Of a DNA stretch of 64,000 nucleotides, positions 12,412 to 24,068 are shown one piece after another. The notes under the pieces were generated by a model that was given only the letters and a program-made list of their open reading frames with translations, was not told where the DNA came from and made no database searches. How positions within the stretch are numbered: position 1 is the first letter of the stretch; the number at the start of each line of letters is the position of its first letter. Origin of the DNA: Hydractinia symbiolongicarpus. Lineage: Eukaryota > Cnidaria > Hydrozoa > Anthoathecata > Hydractiniidae. The position numbers and the translations under genes are program-made. Location of the stretch: contig NC_079878.1 of assembly GCF_029227915.1 (NCBI RefSeq), forward strand, positions 4,772,001 to 4,836,000, written 5' to 3'.

Positions 12412-15400
12412 TTAAATGTTCGTTATGATATCATTTTCGTCAATGAATGTGATATTTACTTCTTCTTTCTTTTCAGCTTCGTCTTTCGCTAATTCAACAG
12501 GATAAAGTTTGTTTATCGGTCTTCTTATTGTATGTGTGTTTCCATTGAGAACATATCTAACGACAGCTACCCGTTTCTTGCCGTCACGTGATGGTACGAA
12601 CTCTTCAACGACTCCCATTTTCCAATTTTGTCTCGGTTGCTTTGCTTCCTCAATTAAAACAACATCGTTGATTCGAATAGAAGTTTCACCACGTGATTTG
12701 CCAACTCTGTGATATTCGCGTAACTCTGTCAAATATTCGCATTTCCATCGATTCCAATAGTGGTTTATGATACGTTGCAAATGATCATAACGTTGACACA
12801 AATCTTTTTCATTTTCATCGCTATCAATATGTGAGGCTTCCAAATTAATTTTTCTCCCAAATAATAAATGGTTAGGTGTTAATGGTTGCTCACCTATGTT
12901 TTCATACAAAAATGTCAGCGGTCTGTTATTAATAACTGCTTGAATTTCAGCTAGAACAGTCAGTAGTTCTTCATACGATAATCTGGTATTGTGTAAAGTC
13001 TTCTTTAAACAACGTTTGACGGATCTTACAAGTCTTTCGAACATCCCTCCCCACCAAGGAGCGGCTTCTAAATTAAAATGCCATTTAATTCCTCGATTTG
13101 ACGAAAATCGTTGCGTATCTTCGGCAATGAATTGACTACCATTATCAGAAATAATTTCAGAGGGAATACCTCGTTCACTGAAAAATCGGCGAAGACTACG
13201 AATACAACCTGAAGACGAAGCATCAGGAACTAAATCCAAATGTAAAGCTCTGGTACTGGTACAAGTAAATAAGAACACCCAAGCTTTATACATACTTCCA
13301 CCATGATAAACATTTCGAACATATAAAGGTCCGGCATAGTCGAGACCAGTATGTTTAAACGGATGATGATTGGATAGTCGTGATTTCGGTAATGCTGGTG
13401 AAACAGGATACGCATAAGATTTCCCTTCATAATAACGACATAAATAGCACTGTCGGATTAACTGCTTTATGTAATTTCGTGCTTTTGGAATCCAAAATTT
13501 CGATCTGATGGCATTAAGTGTTTCTTTCAAACCATTATGCAAAACTTGAACATGATAATGCAAAATGACTAGCCTAGTTAAAGGATTTTTTTTCGGTAAA
13601 AATATCGGAAACTTAGTATCAAAGTCTAAAGGAGCGTTTTCTAAGCGTCCCTTACAACGAATAATACCATCAATATTTTGAAATCGTAAATCTTTTTGTA
13701 ACTGCTTGTAACTCGGAAGTTGAATTATATCTTTTTGCGCATATTTAATCCACAGTTTTTCTGCATGCAACTGCTCGTCCTTTGTAACAAATGTATGTAA
13801 AACCAATTCTTCCTTACGACGCTTTTTTCTGAGGTTTCCAACAAATCGTAAAACCAATGCGGTAATTCGCAATAAACGTGTGTAATTAGAATATCGTGCA
13901 ATGTTCATAAAATTTAAATCAATTTCTTCTTCGGTGCTCTCCTCTGATTCGTCGTTACCAACAATTAAACAAGTCGAATCATCAACCTTGAAATTACTGA
14001 AATTAAAACTCGAAGCTGAGATGTTAGTGTCGCGCAAGAAATCAGGTCCTGAAAACCATAAGTTATTGTTCACCAACTCAGATACCAAACAACCTCTCGA
14101 CAAAATATCCGCAGGATTTGCCTTTGACTCCACATGAAACCAACTGTCCGGTGAAACTAAATCACGAATGATACCAACTCGCCGTTCGACAACCACCTCA
14201 TACTTCTTATTAACATTTTTAATCCAATATAAAACAATAGACGAATCAATCCAACACCGTGTCACAGAAATATCATAAACCAAACTCAACTCATCACGAA
14301 CATACTTCACCAGCTTCGCTAACATCACTGCACCATACAGCTCCAATCGAGGTATCGTGACCGGTTTAATTGGCGCGATTCTCGACTTAGACGTCACTAA
14401 CTTCGTAAAAAAACTACCATCAGCATGTTCGAACCTCAAATAAACACACGCACCGTAACCTTTCAAAGAAGCATCAGAAAAACCATGCAATTGTACATCA
14501 ACAATATTCCCGCCATCGTAACATCGTGGTATATTCAAATGTGAAAAACTTTTAAAATCATTGTACGTAACTCGCCACTCGTCCAAAACCTGTCCACTCA
14601 ACTCGATGTCCCAACCAATTTTACCTACACAGGTTTTTTGAAACAATGTTTTTAATCGCATAACAATAGGGTTAATAAGACCAAGAGGGTCATAAATGGA
14701 AGCGGTAAATTTAATCAATTGTCGTTTTGTCGGTATGTCCTTCGCTAACGATAAAATGTCGTCGAATGTGAATAAGAGCGAATCTTTCTTTTTATCCCAC
14801 AAAACACCAAGAACTTTGGTAACATGTCCGGTATGAGCAACATGGGGTTTGGTAACTAATTGTTCCAACTCTTCGGAATTCGAATGAAATTTATGCAGAT
14901 TGAAATTTGCTTCAGCGAGACGTTGTTTACATTTCTGGTAAAAATCATGTGCTGCATTAACAGTAGCGCCACCGGAAGTTAGATCATCAACGTGAAGTGA
15001 ACTCAATAACTTCTGTACAAACAAAGGATCAACATGATTAAACGATTCAGCATGCTTAATAAGAGTGGCACTAAGGAGGAATGGTGACGAACTTACACCA
15101 AACAATACTCTACTCAATCTATAAATACCAATTTCTGCAGTTTCAATGTTTTGTTCTGATAAATTATGTAAATCTTTAAACCAAATAAAACGAACAAAAT
15201 CACGATCGGTTGGATGTAAACTAATTTGTAAAAATGCCTTCTCGATATCAGCAATGAAGGCTACTTTGTGAGATCGAAAGCGCAATAAAACGTTATATAA
15301 AGGCTCCGTTAAAGATGGTCCAGCATACAAACAATCATTTAATGAAGACAGTCCCACCGATTTTGAACTTGCATCGAATACCATGCGTACTTTGGTGCTT

Positions 15401-17697
15401 GGTTTATCATCACGAATGACTGGTCGGTGTGGTAAATAGTGAACTTGTCTTTTGGTACAATCGTCGTTGGTAACTCTTTCAATGATACCTTGTTCAAGCT
15501 GTTCTTTGAGGATACTGTTATAATTACGCAATAATTCGGGATTATTTTTCAATTTATGCCTCAATGATTCAAGTCTCTTTGAAGAAACACAATAATTATC
15601 AGGGAGCACATCGTGATCATCCTTAAAAGGCAGCCGCACCTCGTAACGTTTAGTCTGCGCGCTGAATTTAACATTTTCACAAAAATTTTCAACAGCTGGT
15701 TGTTCCTCGATACCAGCGTTTTCGAAGGACCAAAACTTTTCCAACTGATTATCCAACTTATCTTCGACAAACTCAGCCCCAATCTTCAATACGTTTGCTA
15801 CCAAGACTGCACTTCTACTACCTTCACTCGACCCTATGCGTCCACTTACAATGTATCCAACCTTTGAATTTAAAGCAACTGGCCCATCCTCACCCCGAAC
15901 TATACCACCATCAAAAAATTTCCAATAATTATCAGCACCCAACAAGACATCCACCTTCAAATCTCTATTATTACAGTTACTGTCAGCTAAACGTAAGTCT
16001 TTCAAGTGTTTATACTTCAAACAATCGTTAAAATTCTGTCCTGTTAAAGGATGACAAATATTTTTCACATAACAATCAACGTTGATTTTATCTCCATCTA
16101 AACCGATCACTGAAAACTGCACCCTATCTAAAGTTTCTTTGAACGAATGTTTACCAAAAATACGGATGCAAATCTCACGCTTACCAACAACCTTTAATTG
16201 CAATTTTTCACATAACTCGGGCGATATGTAACTTAATTGGGAACAGTTATCGAACAAAATTCTCGTGTTCTCAATTTTTGAAGGATCAGTAGTATTAACA
16301 ACTTTAACTTTAGCGGTTTGCAACATAACGGAACTCGGAATGTCGAGCGAATTTGAACTTGTAACCAACGAAGTGGCACCAGCAACATTTTCTGGTTTTT
16401 CTTGTTCGGTTCCATCCTTATCTCTACGACCTTGGTCAACGTCCCTTTTCTTATCACAAATAGCAACATGGTGTCTACCCGAACACTTTAAACAACTAAT
16501 CTTAGAATAACAAGACTTGGCTAAATGTCCACCTTTCAAACAAACAAAACATCTCTTCTTGTCACGTAACACGTTTTTCCTTGCGTCGAAATTAGTGATT
16601 ATTCGGCATTGCTGTGATTTATGCGATTTGTCACAAAATATGCATCTATAATTATTCTGATTATTCTGATGATTGCGATAATTATGCTGATTGTTCTGAT
16701 ACTGATTGTGCGGAAGATCACGGTTCGATTGATGTGAATAGTGAACTGGTAATGCCGATGATGAAAACGGGTTGTTATCGTGTGGCTGTTGTAAAGAATA
16801 TGCAGATTTCTCACGAACTTCGATCTCCGATTTTAACGCTCTTAAAACTAACTTCATATCCCAGCAATCTTTGTCGTTAAATTGACGACTAATAATTAAA
16901 TTAAGCTCTTCTGGAAGTTTCGACATAAGTACCGGTATTAATAGCGGACCATAATTTTCAGACGTGACATCTAAATTTTCCAGACTTCTCACTTGTGTCT
17001 CAACGTTGTCAAATACATTACGCAATGTTTCTATGTTAGTTAAGTTATTCGCCTGTTCAAGTTTCAGTAATTTTTTCATATGTGCTGAAATAAGTAACTG
17101 TTTATTATTATATCTCTCTTTCAGTAAATCAACGACGGTTTTATAATTTTCATTGCTAAGTCTAAACCCAGCGATACAACTTGCAGCGGGACCTTCTACT
17201 AGATTTTTTAAATAGGTCATTTTTTGAACGTCGGAAATATCGTCATTAGTGTGTACGGCACATTCAAAGCTATCCCAGAAAGTCGACCAGTTTTCCGGAT
17301 GCCCATCAAAGGGCTGTAAATGTAAGCGAGGCAATTTTATTAGTTTACTGTGGCTGAAAGTGCTTCCTGCTTCTGAAAAATCCTTTTTGGCTGATCGTTT
17401 TTCTAAAAATGATTCAAACAGACGAAGTTTATCCTTTAACATCATCATTTCCTCCGTACTAGAATCTTCTTCCTTGTCGATATCCTCCTGCTCTGTCAAG
17501 CAATCCATAATCGACTCGTTTAGTTCAGCAACTTTCGCTATTTTTTCCATCAAAGTATCACGGATCGACTCAATTTGACGAACATCTGCAACATTATCGG
17601 TATATGACGAAATAATTGTCTCTCCCCTTGTAATTAATTTGTTTGCAGTTCTAACAACAGACTTTCTAACTTTGTTGTACTTCGCGAAATCACCCAT
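12412..17697 (-). CDS. BEL/Pao Gag-Pol polyprotein, intact
   Basis: Open from ATG at 17751 or, more likely, the second in-frame ATG at 17697 (MGDFAKYNK). Using numbering from 17751 (1,779 aa): Gag of the BEL type in the first ~350 residues; three CCHC-like knuckles about 369-440; an aspartic-protease region about 497-515 with FDNCSQLSYI; reverse transcriptase about 800-1000 with FIADIEKAFLQ and a catalytic HVDD (about 919); an RNase H-like block near 1090 (FSDASLKGYGACVYL); integrase zinc-binding H-H-C-C about 1397-1437; integrase core with Asp near 1470, DNGSQF near 1537 and Glu in WWGGMFER near 1567; and the BEL C-terminal domain to the end. All run in one frame, as is usual in BEL/Pao. No internal stop or frameshift is present. 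Confidence 0.95.
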   Translation of the reverse strand: MGDFAKYNKVRKSVVRTANKLITRGETIISSYTDNVADVRQIESIRDTLMEKIAKVAELNESIMDCLTEQEDIDKEEDSSTEEMMMLKDKLRLFESFLEKRSAKKDFSEAGSTFSHSKLIKLPRLHLQPFDGHPENWSTFWDSFECAVHTNDDISDVQKMTYLKNLVEGPAASCIAGFRLSNENYKTVVDLLKERYNNKQLLISAHMKKLLKLEQANNLTNIETLRNVFDNVETQVRSLENLDVTSENYGPLLIPVLMSKLPEELNLIISRQFNDKDCWDMKLVLRALKSEIEVREKSAYSLQQPHDNNPFSSSALPVHYSHQSNRDLPHNQYQNNQHNYRNHQNNQNNYRCIFCDKSHKSQQCRIITNFDARKNVLRDKKRCFVCLKGGHLAKSCYSKISCLKCSGRHHVAICDKKRDVDQGRRDKDGTEQEKPENVAGATSLVTSSNSLDIPSSVMLQTAKVKVVNTTDPSKIENTRILFDNCSQLSYISPELCEKLQLKVVGKREICIRIFGKHSFKETLDRVQFSVIGLDGDKINVDCYVKNICHPLTGQNFNDCLKYKHLKDLRLADSNCNNRDLKVDVLLGADNYWKFFDGGIVRGEDGPVALNSKVGYIVSGRIGSSEGSRSAVLVANVLKIGAEFVEDKLDNQLEKFWSFENAGIEEQPAVENFCENVKFSAQTKRYEVRLPFKDDHDVLPDNYCVSSKRLESLRHKLKNNPELLRNYNSILKEQLEQGIIERVTNDDCTKRQVHYLPHRPVIRDDKPSTKVRMVFDASSKSVGLSSLNDCLYAGPSLTEPLYNVLLRFRSHKVAFIADIEKAFLQISLHPTDRDFVRFIWFKDLHNLSEQNIETAEIGIYRLSRVLFGVSSSPFLLSATLIKHAESFNHVDPLFVQKLLSSLHVDDLTSGGATVNAAHDFYQKCKQRLAEANFNLHKFHSNSEELEQLVTKPHVAHTGHVTKVLGVLWDKKKDSLLFTFDDILSLAKDIPTKRQLIKFTASIYDPLGLINPIVMRLKTLFQKTCVGKIGWDIELSGQVLDEWRVTYNDFKSFSHLNIPRCYDGGNIVDVQLHGFSDASLKGYGACVYLRFEHADGSFFTKLVTSKSRIAPIKPVTIPRLELYGAVMLAKLVKYVRDELSLVYDISVTRCWIDSSIVLYWIKNVNKKYEVVVERRVGIIRDLVSPDSWFHVESKANPADILSRGCLVSELVNNNLWFSGPDFLRDTNISASSFNFSNFKVDDSTCLIVGNDESEESTEEEIDLNFMNIARYSNYTRLLRITALVLRFVGNLRKKRRKEELVLHTFVTKDEQLHAEKLWIKYAQKDIIQLPSYKQLQKDLRFQNIDGIIRCKGRLENAPLDFDTKFPIFLPKKNPLTRLVILHYHVQVLHNGLKETLNAIRSKFWIPKARNYIKQLIRQCYLCRYYEGKSYAYPVSPALPKSRLSNHHPFKHTGLDYAGPLYVRNVYHGGSMYKAWVFLFTCTSTRALHLDLVPDASSSGCIRSLRRFFSERGIPSEIISDNGSQFIAEDTQRFSSNRGIKWHFNLEAAPWWGGMFERLVRSVKRCLKKTLHNTRLSYEELLTVLAEIQAVINNRPLTFLYENIGEQPLTPNHLLFGRKINLEASHIDSDENEKDLCQRYDHLQRIINHYWNRWKCEYLTELREYHRVGKSRGETSIRINDVVLIEEAKQPRQNWKMGVVEEFVPSRDGKKRVAVVRYVLNGNTHTIRRPINKLYPVELAKDEAEKKEEVNITFIDENDIITNI

Positions 17698-17792
17698 TTT
17701 TAAAATCAAAACAACACCAAACTTTAAACCAAACCAATAAAAATAAGACAACTAAAAACCACTAAATAAAACCATAGATACATAAGCAAAGT

Positions 17793-17810
17793 ATCTCTCC
17801 GAGGGCTCCA
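17793..17810 (-). other. Primer-binding site of BEL/Pao element
   Basis: Minus strand reads TGGAGCCCTCGGAGAGAT one base after the 5' LTR. The leading TGG fits pairing with a tRNA CCA end. I cannot name the tRNA with confidence. Confidence 0.7.
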
Positions 17811-17811
17811 A

Positions 17812-17968
17812 TGAATTTCCAGATAAATTCGGATACAAATAAAACTTTATTTTAAAACGTGACTATATTTTTAAAGAACGAAATCTAAACTAACATGTGC
17901 GAGAATATAAATACATAAAGAGAGCAGCTAGAGGACTGGGGAAGATATAAACAAATATGGTAACCACA
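17812..17968 (-). repeat. 5' LTR of BEL/Pao element
   Basis: 157 bp, identical to the LTR at 12155-12311, followed by the ATATG duplication at 17969-17973. Confidence 0.93.
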
Positions 17969-18008
17969 ATATGAAATTACAATTTTAACTTATAACTTAT
18001 TTTTTCCT

Positions 18009-18023
18009 TGTTCTTGTTGTTGC

Positions 18024-18067
<44 letters not shown>
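18009..18067. repeat. (TTG)n microsatellite
   Basis: About 18 nearly perfect TTG units, beginning with interrupted copies (TTC, CTG). No gene is near. The rest of 18068-18820 holds nothing I can assign. Confidence 0.9.
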
Positions 18068-18821
18068 TATAGTGTTTTTCTTATTTGGTTTGCGTTTTTT
18101 ATATATATTTATGTATACATATATCAATGATTGAAATAAAATATAAATGATATTTGTCTATCGTTTTTACCATGCAACAGAGAGACATATTAATCGCTAA
18201 TTAACTAAGAGTGAAGTCCAACGTGATGTAAATTCTTAATTCAATCCCCTCTCGCATACAACACCCATCGCAAATATACCCACGAGGTTGTGAGGCAAGT
18301 AGAGAATTAAATAGCTGTATGATGGCTGGAACCTAATGTGACGGAGCTGTTGATGTGTCTAGTACCCCTGACAGATATTCTTAAGAGATGCTGATTAAAC
18401 GCGTTTATTAAAAATAAAATGAATTTTACTCTGAAAGTTTATTCAATTATTTAGAATGGCTGTTTATTTTATGAGTTGCTCAGATTTTTCTCTTTAATAT
18501 TTTATTGAATCTATAAAATTCCGTTACGAAGAATCATGCCTTACCCTAATAACCTAAAGTTTTGGCAAAATATTGAATGAATTTTATACATTTTTACAAC
18601 ATTTCTTTACGATCCCAAATTTTAAATTCTCCGAAACTTATAAAACCGGGCCAATCTACAAAAGAAAAAAGTGATATGTGAATACTTCTCACCAAATACA
18701 AAAGAATATTTTTTGTGTACAACTCTATCGTTTTGAATTTTAGATTTACCTTTTTCGAATAAACACCATGGGCATTTAATGATATGAAGGTATAAGTTTT
18801 TACTATGGTGCGTTTATTTAA

Positions 18822-19152
18822 AGGCAAATCTCCACTAGGCGATTTTCACGACGATCGACAAATTTCGTGACGACACATACGCAAAGAGAAAAAGCCGCAG
18901 CGAAAATATTGGCTTACGAAAAGTAGATATGATTTCTTCTTTTCAGCAAGCGTCAAACTTTAAACTAATTGAAAAAGTAGAAAAACAATAAGTAAAAATG
19001 AATGTTTCCGTGTTTAAGAATAATTAAAGATGGTATCCACATGATCGTTTTGTGTTGTCAGAACGAATTTGCAAATTATTAATACAAATCCAAAAATATT
19101 CATCAAGTTTTACGCCGATTGTTAAAAAAATCGTCTAGGGGAGATTTGCCTA
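18822..19152. mobile_element. MITE with ~25-bp terminal inverted repeats
   Basis: Left end AGGCAAATCTCCACTAGGCG (18822 on) and right end (19127-19152) are reverse complements with two mismatches: 'aatcgtctaggggagatttgcct'. The 331-bp interior has no long ORF. The target duplication is not clear, so the superfamily is left open. Confidence 0.7.
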
Positions 19153-19704
19153 AAGTATGACGAGTATCTATCATTTGCTGTAGGTTAAACCCATAATCGT
19201 CGGTGGATTCGACCAAACACTAATGTCTAACATGAAACCAAAACCTGGCCCTGAATATCGTTTACCGTGTAGTTCGTGCAATGGTTGTTTTGTTACCACC
19301 TTTGTATTTCAAAAAATAGCTGTCCAAGATTCTACGCTCGATTGTCTAGCAATTTAAATCCGAGATTCAGACAATTAGATTGCGCAATGAATCGAAGTCT
19401 TATTAACCGCTGAGCTTTAATATAAGCATAAAAGACAGGGCGCTATTCGCCAGTTGTTCAGTGTGATTATGATCAGTTGAAGTGGGATTTTATGCAGCGT
19501 TGGCGATAATGACGTCAATTCGATATTAAATTTTTTAATATTTATCTGAATTTTATATTGTTGATTGGCAAAACGGATTATGTGTACGGGTAATACCGGT
19601 TTTAACAGTCAGACTCTCTTATCAACGATACCGGTATTTACAAAAAAAACAACTACGCCAGGCTTTTGTTAAGACCTTGAGCAATATTTTTAGCCCTTGG
19701 TTGG

Positions 19705-19972
19705 TATTATTATTATTATTATTATTATTCCGAATGTTTATACAGGATATAGCCACTTCAGTGTTTGAAACACTGTTATTAATGTGGGTCCTGTGTTCGG
19801 AATGTATACATGAAGTATACACCGGCATTACCTACCCAATTTCCCTCACATGGCATGGGTTGACCCGTAGCTGTAGTAAAGACACTTGCTAAACATGCCC
19901 GCGCTGTGGACCGAACCACGGACCTTGTGATTACGAAGCGAACTCCATAACCACAAGGCCACGCGCTATAAC
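19705..19972 (-). mobile_element. tRNA-derived SINE, copy 1
   Basis: On the minus strand the element opens with a tRNA-like head: a D-arm-like segment 'gtggccttgtggttatgg', then 'gtggttcggtcc' as T-arm. A ~170-bp body follows and the element ends in an (AAT)n tail (19705-19729 on the plus strand). A second copy with the same order lies at 29856-30100. Confidence 0.75.
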
Positions 19973-22900
19973 CTATTTTGAGTGTTACAGTTTTAACGAA
20001 GTTTGTTATGATTTCTACATTAGCTACAGATTTGATGTTTTGTGAAAACTTCTTTGTGTCCTCTAAAAAAATAAAAAATTTGTAAAATCAAGGTTTGTAA
20101 ATTGTTGTTGGGTTTATTTTGTTATTTGTCTATTTTGTTTAGTCTATTAATTTTTTTCATTCAATTTAAATAACCACGACCAATCGGTCAACGTCATGTC
20201 ACGCAGACGGTAATGTTGTCATATAGTCAAATAATACTCGAAGACCTAACTATCTGGAACATCGAGTTCGGATAAAAATATATACGCAAAATGTTCGCCA
20301 TCTTGAAAACCATAGACGAAATGAAAATGTGCACCAATCTCCTAGTCAAGGGCCTGGGATCAAAGTTGATATGCGCGTGGCATAACATGTGATCAAGTAA
20401 TTTGACAGTTTCGCTGAGAAGAGCTAATTATCAAGCCTTTTGTTTACACCAAACGATTGTTGCATCTTTGCACGACTTGAGGATCTGCTATGCTTAAGAC
20501 GTTCATCACCTCACATAATCATTTTTTACATACAAGTCTTATTTTTGTGACGTCACTCCCCACTTTGCAGCTAAGTACTAATAATGAACGAATTTAAATG
20601 CTTCATTTTTGTTTGTTGTGTTTTTAATGTGGATGCTGACGCCCAGGTTAAGGATATTCCAAAAAAAAAATTATAAATTCTCAGTAAACAAAATTTACAT
20701 ATCGTTGTGTTGTTTTTGAAAATATGTCATCAAGTAAAAAAAGAATGTTATTTATCAAAAGATGGATGCAATTAAAACGAAAATTTCGGAATGCGGTGAC
20801 TGTTAATTAATTAAAATTATACACGCTTAGGCGGATGATTAATTATCAATTTAAATCTATTAAAAACCCGGTGTTCATTAAATCTTTTTTTCGTAAGGAC
20901 TACGTAAAAATGAGGCATTTCTGTCACAACTTGTCATATTTTGTTAACTAAAATCCTAACCTCTATATCTCAGGTACAATTGTCTTAAAAAGAGATAAAA
21001 GTCCTGAAACAAGATGAATATTTATATTAAAACAAAAACACTATTAACAGGAAAAAAAAACAAGATTAGCAAGAAAATATTTGCACGTCTCCGGAGAAAC
21101 ACTTGACAAGATCTCACTTCCAAACTTAATAGCTAACAGAGATACAAAAATAAAAAAATTCAGACATCTTTTATTTTTTCCTCTCTTTGTCAGGCAGCCT
21201 CGTCTCAGTGTTCGTTGCCTCGTGTTTAACGTGTTAAAGCTTACTAAACCCTTCCTATCACTTTAAATACTTTACTTTCAAATACTTTTCTAATTATTAC
21301 AAGCTCGTGAGCTTGTTACAAGCTCGTGAGCTTGTATTAAAACGCAAATGTGTCCTACAAGAATGGAAATTTTTGCCTCTCTGAGCACCGACACGGGAGT
21401 AGTCGTGTGTTCGAATTTCATCTTGGTAACTATTTTTACTTTTTTTTTCTTTTTACTGTCTCGCCCGCGAGGACGTGATTACAGACTGACCTAACGAAAA
21501 TTGAAATTTCGAGAAATTTTCTATCAATATTATTGCCTATCCGAATAGCAAAATATGTCGTGTCTAACTTCAGCTTTTTATACACTTTTTTGGCGAGGTT
21601 GTTTGCGTATATCATACGTCTTGTTGTTGTCTGAAGTGAAAGTAACTGCTACGAAAATGCGGGAATATAAATTGTACCGTGACAGCTTAAAGAATCCAAT
21701 CCAGAATTTTAGATTTTTTAGATTTTATGCTAATATCCAATTATGTCTTGGGAAAGGTTAATAACTTCCTGGAAAAATAGATCATAAAAAGAATTCCTGA
21801 AAAATAAATAAAAAATCATAAAATCTACATGCATGTCTAATGGTTAATCATCGCCATTATGAACTCGCCTCTATATGAAACTGTACGAAGTCTGTCTTGT
21901 ACGTTAAAACAAAAAAATGTTTGATCAGATTAATTGTTGTTTAAGCAGTTCCGTGTTGGAATGACCAAAACAATATTTTCTTTCAATAAAATCATGGATC
22001 GGTAATTACATTGCTGCAAAAGTCTGAGTTGGTGATCATTGTATTGTTTAATTGCGCATTCCATGTTCTTATATCACAGATCCTTGCAATGCTAAGAGAA
22101 AAACAAGTTTAGTACAACAGCACAGAGATGAGAAAATAAACAAAATAAATATCCTAGGACCTAGGTTGGTGCGTTTTGCTTACTTGTGCTAAACCTTCAA
22201 CAATAATCAATACCACATAACAAAAATGCTGTGAAAAGTCGATTAAACGCCCTCGAGCGTTGGGGCGTTCTTTTAAGAAATGAGTTTTCCCCAAACCTCG
22301 TTATCTCTTTTTTATATCGAGAGTGTGTTCATGTCTCCTTCACAACATCTATATACACAGAGAAACTAATAATAATTGTGATAAAATTGACTTTCTAACA
22401 CCCACGCAGGATCTCGTTTGCGCCCTTCAAGCCTTTTCACATTCTGTATTATGAACGCCCGCTTCCTCCTTTATCTAACACCATAAAAATAATAAATAAA
22501 ATGAAAATAAAAAAGTTTCATATAAAGCCTCACTTCCAAAGCCTCATAACGTGGAAAAGATCCAGGAATAGAATAAATCTCTTTTTTAATTGGCAACAAT
22601 ACATGATAATATTTTAAATAATCAATTTTTAAACAGAACTAAAAAAATATTTTTTAAGTAAGTACCTCCTAGAAGTCTTATTCAACTCTCTTTTTACACG
22701 AGGGTGAAACACTGCACATGTCACTACAATACTTGACATATTTTGATAGACGTACTATCGATTTTAAGATTTTCAAAGTTCACGTGTCTAGGTTCACAGC
22801 ACCCTTAGGACTTAGATGACTTGGTTAGATTCGATCTTTTCGGCGGCAGAGTATTGACCATTTCACACTCTCGTTTTGACAAATGGTAAAAAAAACCTTT

Positions 22901-22980
22901 GACTCAATTCTGTACAGGATTGTAAAATATGTGAAGCTAAATACGACTAAGTACGGCGAACGCAATGCTGCCAGACCGTA
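19973..22980. other. Intergenic stretch without recognised gene
   Basis: AT-rich, short ORFs only. It contains two tandem copies of a small hairpin at 21300-21334 and a tRNA-like 'gtgttcgaattt' segment near 21410, possibly another SINE remnant. Nothing else can be assigned. Confidence 0.5.
21300..21334. repeat. Tandem pair of hairpin units CAAGCTCGTGAGCTTG
   Basis: Two perfect copies of a 16-base near-palindrome (arms CAAGCTC/GAGCTTG, 2-base centre) start 19 bp apart (21300-21315, 21319-21334). Function unknown. Confidence 0.8.
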
Positions 22981-23024
22981 GGACATAAAAAAATTCTGCT
23001 TATATTTAGTATATTGGTATATGC

Positions 23025-23148
23025 CAACCTCGTCCCCAGGCCCATTTTTCTCTTTTTGACGACCTCGGACAGCGAGAAGAAATGATTCATTTCTTCGCGC
23101 CGTCTCGATATCAAAAAAAGCGAAAAATTGCCCTGGGAACGAGGTTGG
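23025..23148. mobile_element. Palindromic hAT-type MITE, copy with 8-bp duplication
   Basis: Ends CAACCTCGTCCCCAGG and CCTGGGAACGAGGTTG are inverted repeats. The flanks carry the direct repeat GTATATGC (23017-23024 and 23149-23156). An 8-bp duplication is the hAT signature. Other copies are at 32691, 49393, 54581 and 63083. Confidence 0.8.
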
Positions 23149-23375
23149 GTATATGCATCAGATATAAGGAAAGGTTTACGTAACGCATTTTTGTACATTT
23201 ACACTCATTGTATTGTGCACATGCGCATATTACAATAAACCGAATGTATCGTAGTGCAGAATCCGAAAATAAACTGTGCTTCTCCCATCTTCTAAAAAAA
23301 GACGCATCTGACTTTTCTCTGGCCAAGTAATTCTCCACCGCATCAACGAAGAATAACGAATAATTTTTGGATTAA

Positions 23376-24068
23376 CCCTATTCGGTCCGGGGGGCGGATT
23401 CCGCCACTCCCTAACTCTTTATTGCTTTGTTATATGGCTATGATACTTACTGAGTTTCAATATTTATCTATTAGACACCTGCATGCTAAAATTTTAGGTC
23501 CCATACCTTTCAGAGGCTTTGATATTGGCCATTACTCGAAACTACCCCTAAAAATCTCTATGAAATCCTTATAATGGGGAAAATATAATAACTCCTGTTA
23601 GAATTATCCTTAGAACTTGAAACTTGCAACATAACTTTGTTTCATCAAGAAGGATCATTTGGAAAAATTTGGACACGTGACTAATCCGATTTCCCGATTT
23701 TGTCAAATTTTACCCGAAAATCGGGAAAAAACGGATTTTTGGTCAATTTTTTATCCGATCCATGTAAAACAGGAAGATATGTTAAATAACTTTTATTTAG
23801 TTTTCAGAAACTTCAAACAGAATGTAAAAATTCGCTCTAGAACAAAATAATTGAATTTTAAGCAGATAGTGGCATTTCTACCAATTTTCAAGCCTCTGAT
23901 GACGTCACACAAAATGTGCTGACGCAAGCAAAATTTATTACCGCCATTTTGTTCCTTTTATGACGTACTATAAGTGTGCCAAGTTTGATTCAATTTGAAC
24001 AATCCTATGAACAGTTATTGAGGGCCCCCCCGGTCATAGATGTTCGAAAAACCCCGGACCGAATAGGG
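23376..24068. mobile_element. piggyBac-type MITE (TTAA duplications)
   Basis: A 693-bp element with perfect 17-bp terminal inverted repeats CCCTATTCGGTCCGGGG, flanked by TTAA at 23372-23375 and 24069-24072. CCC-starting ends with TTAA targets are typical of piggyBac. No transposase remains inside. A 38-bp direct repeat (23333-23370 and 24078-24115, one mismatch) lies just outside both TTAA sites. Confidence 0.88.

Larger units (their letters stand above)
12155..17968 (-). mobile_element. Complete BEL/Pao LTR retrotransposon
   Basis: A 5,814-bp element on the minus strand bounded by LTRs at 12155-12311 and 17812-17968 that appear base-for-base identical, with TG...CA ends and ATATG duplications. 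On the minus strand a primer-binding site beginning TGGAGCCCTCGG starts one base inside the 5' LTR (17793-17810) and a purine tract AGGGGGGAGGA (12312-12322) precedes the 3' LTR. One continuous polyprotein fills the interior. No envelope-like ORF is seen. Identical LTRs and an open frame imply a recent insertion; whether it still moves is not knowable from sequence alone. Confidence 0.95.

Noticed and set aside
12509-17578. Short ORFs on either strand inside the BEL/Pao element
   Set aside because: All overlap the long minus-strand polyprotein in other frames.
19225-19310. Peptide-like 'KPGPEYRLPCSSCN' text as a LINE protein fragment
   Set aside because: It resembles the zinc-finger start of some LINE proteins but is under 30 codons and stands alone.
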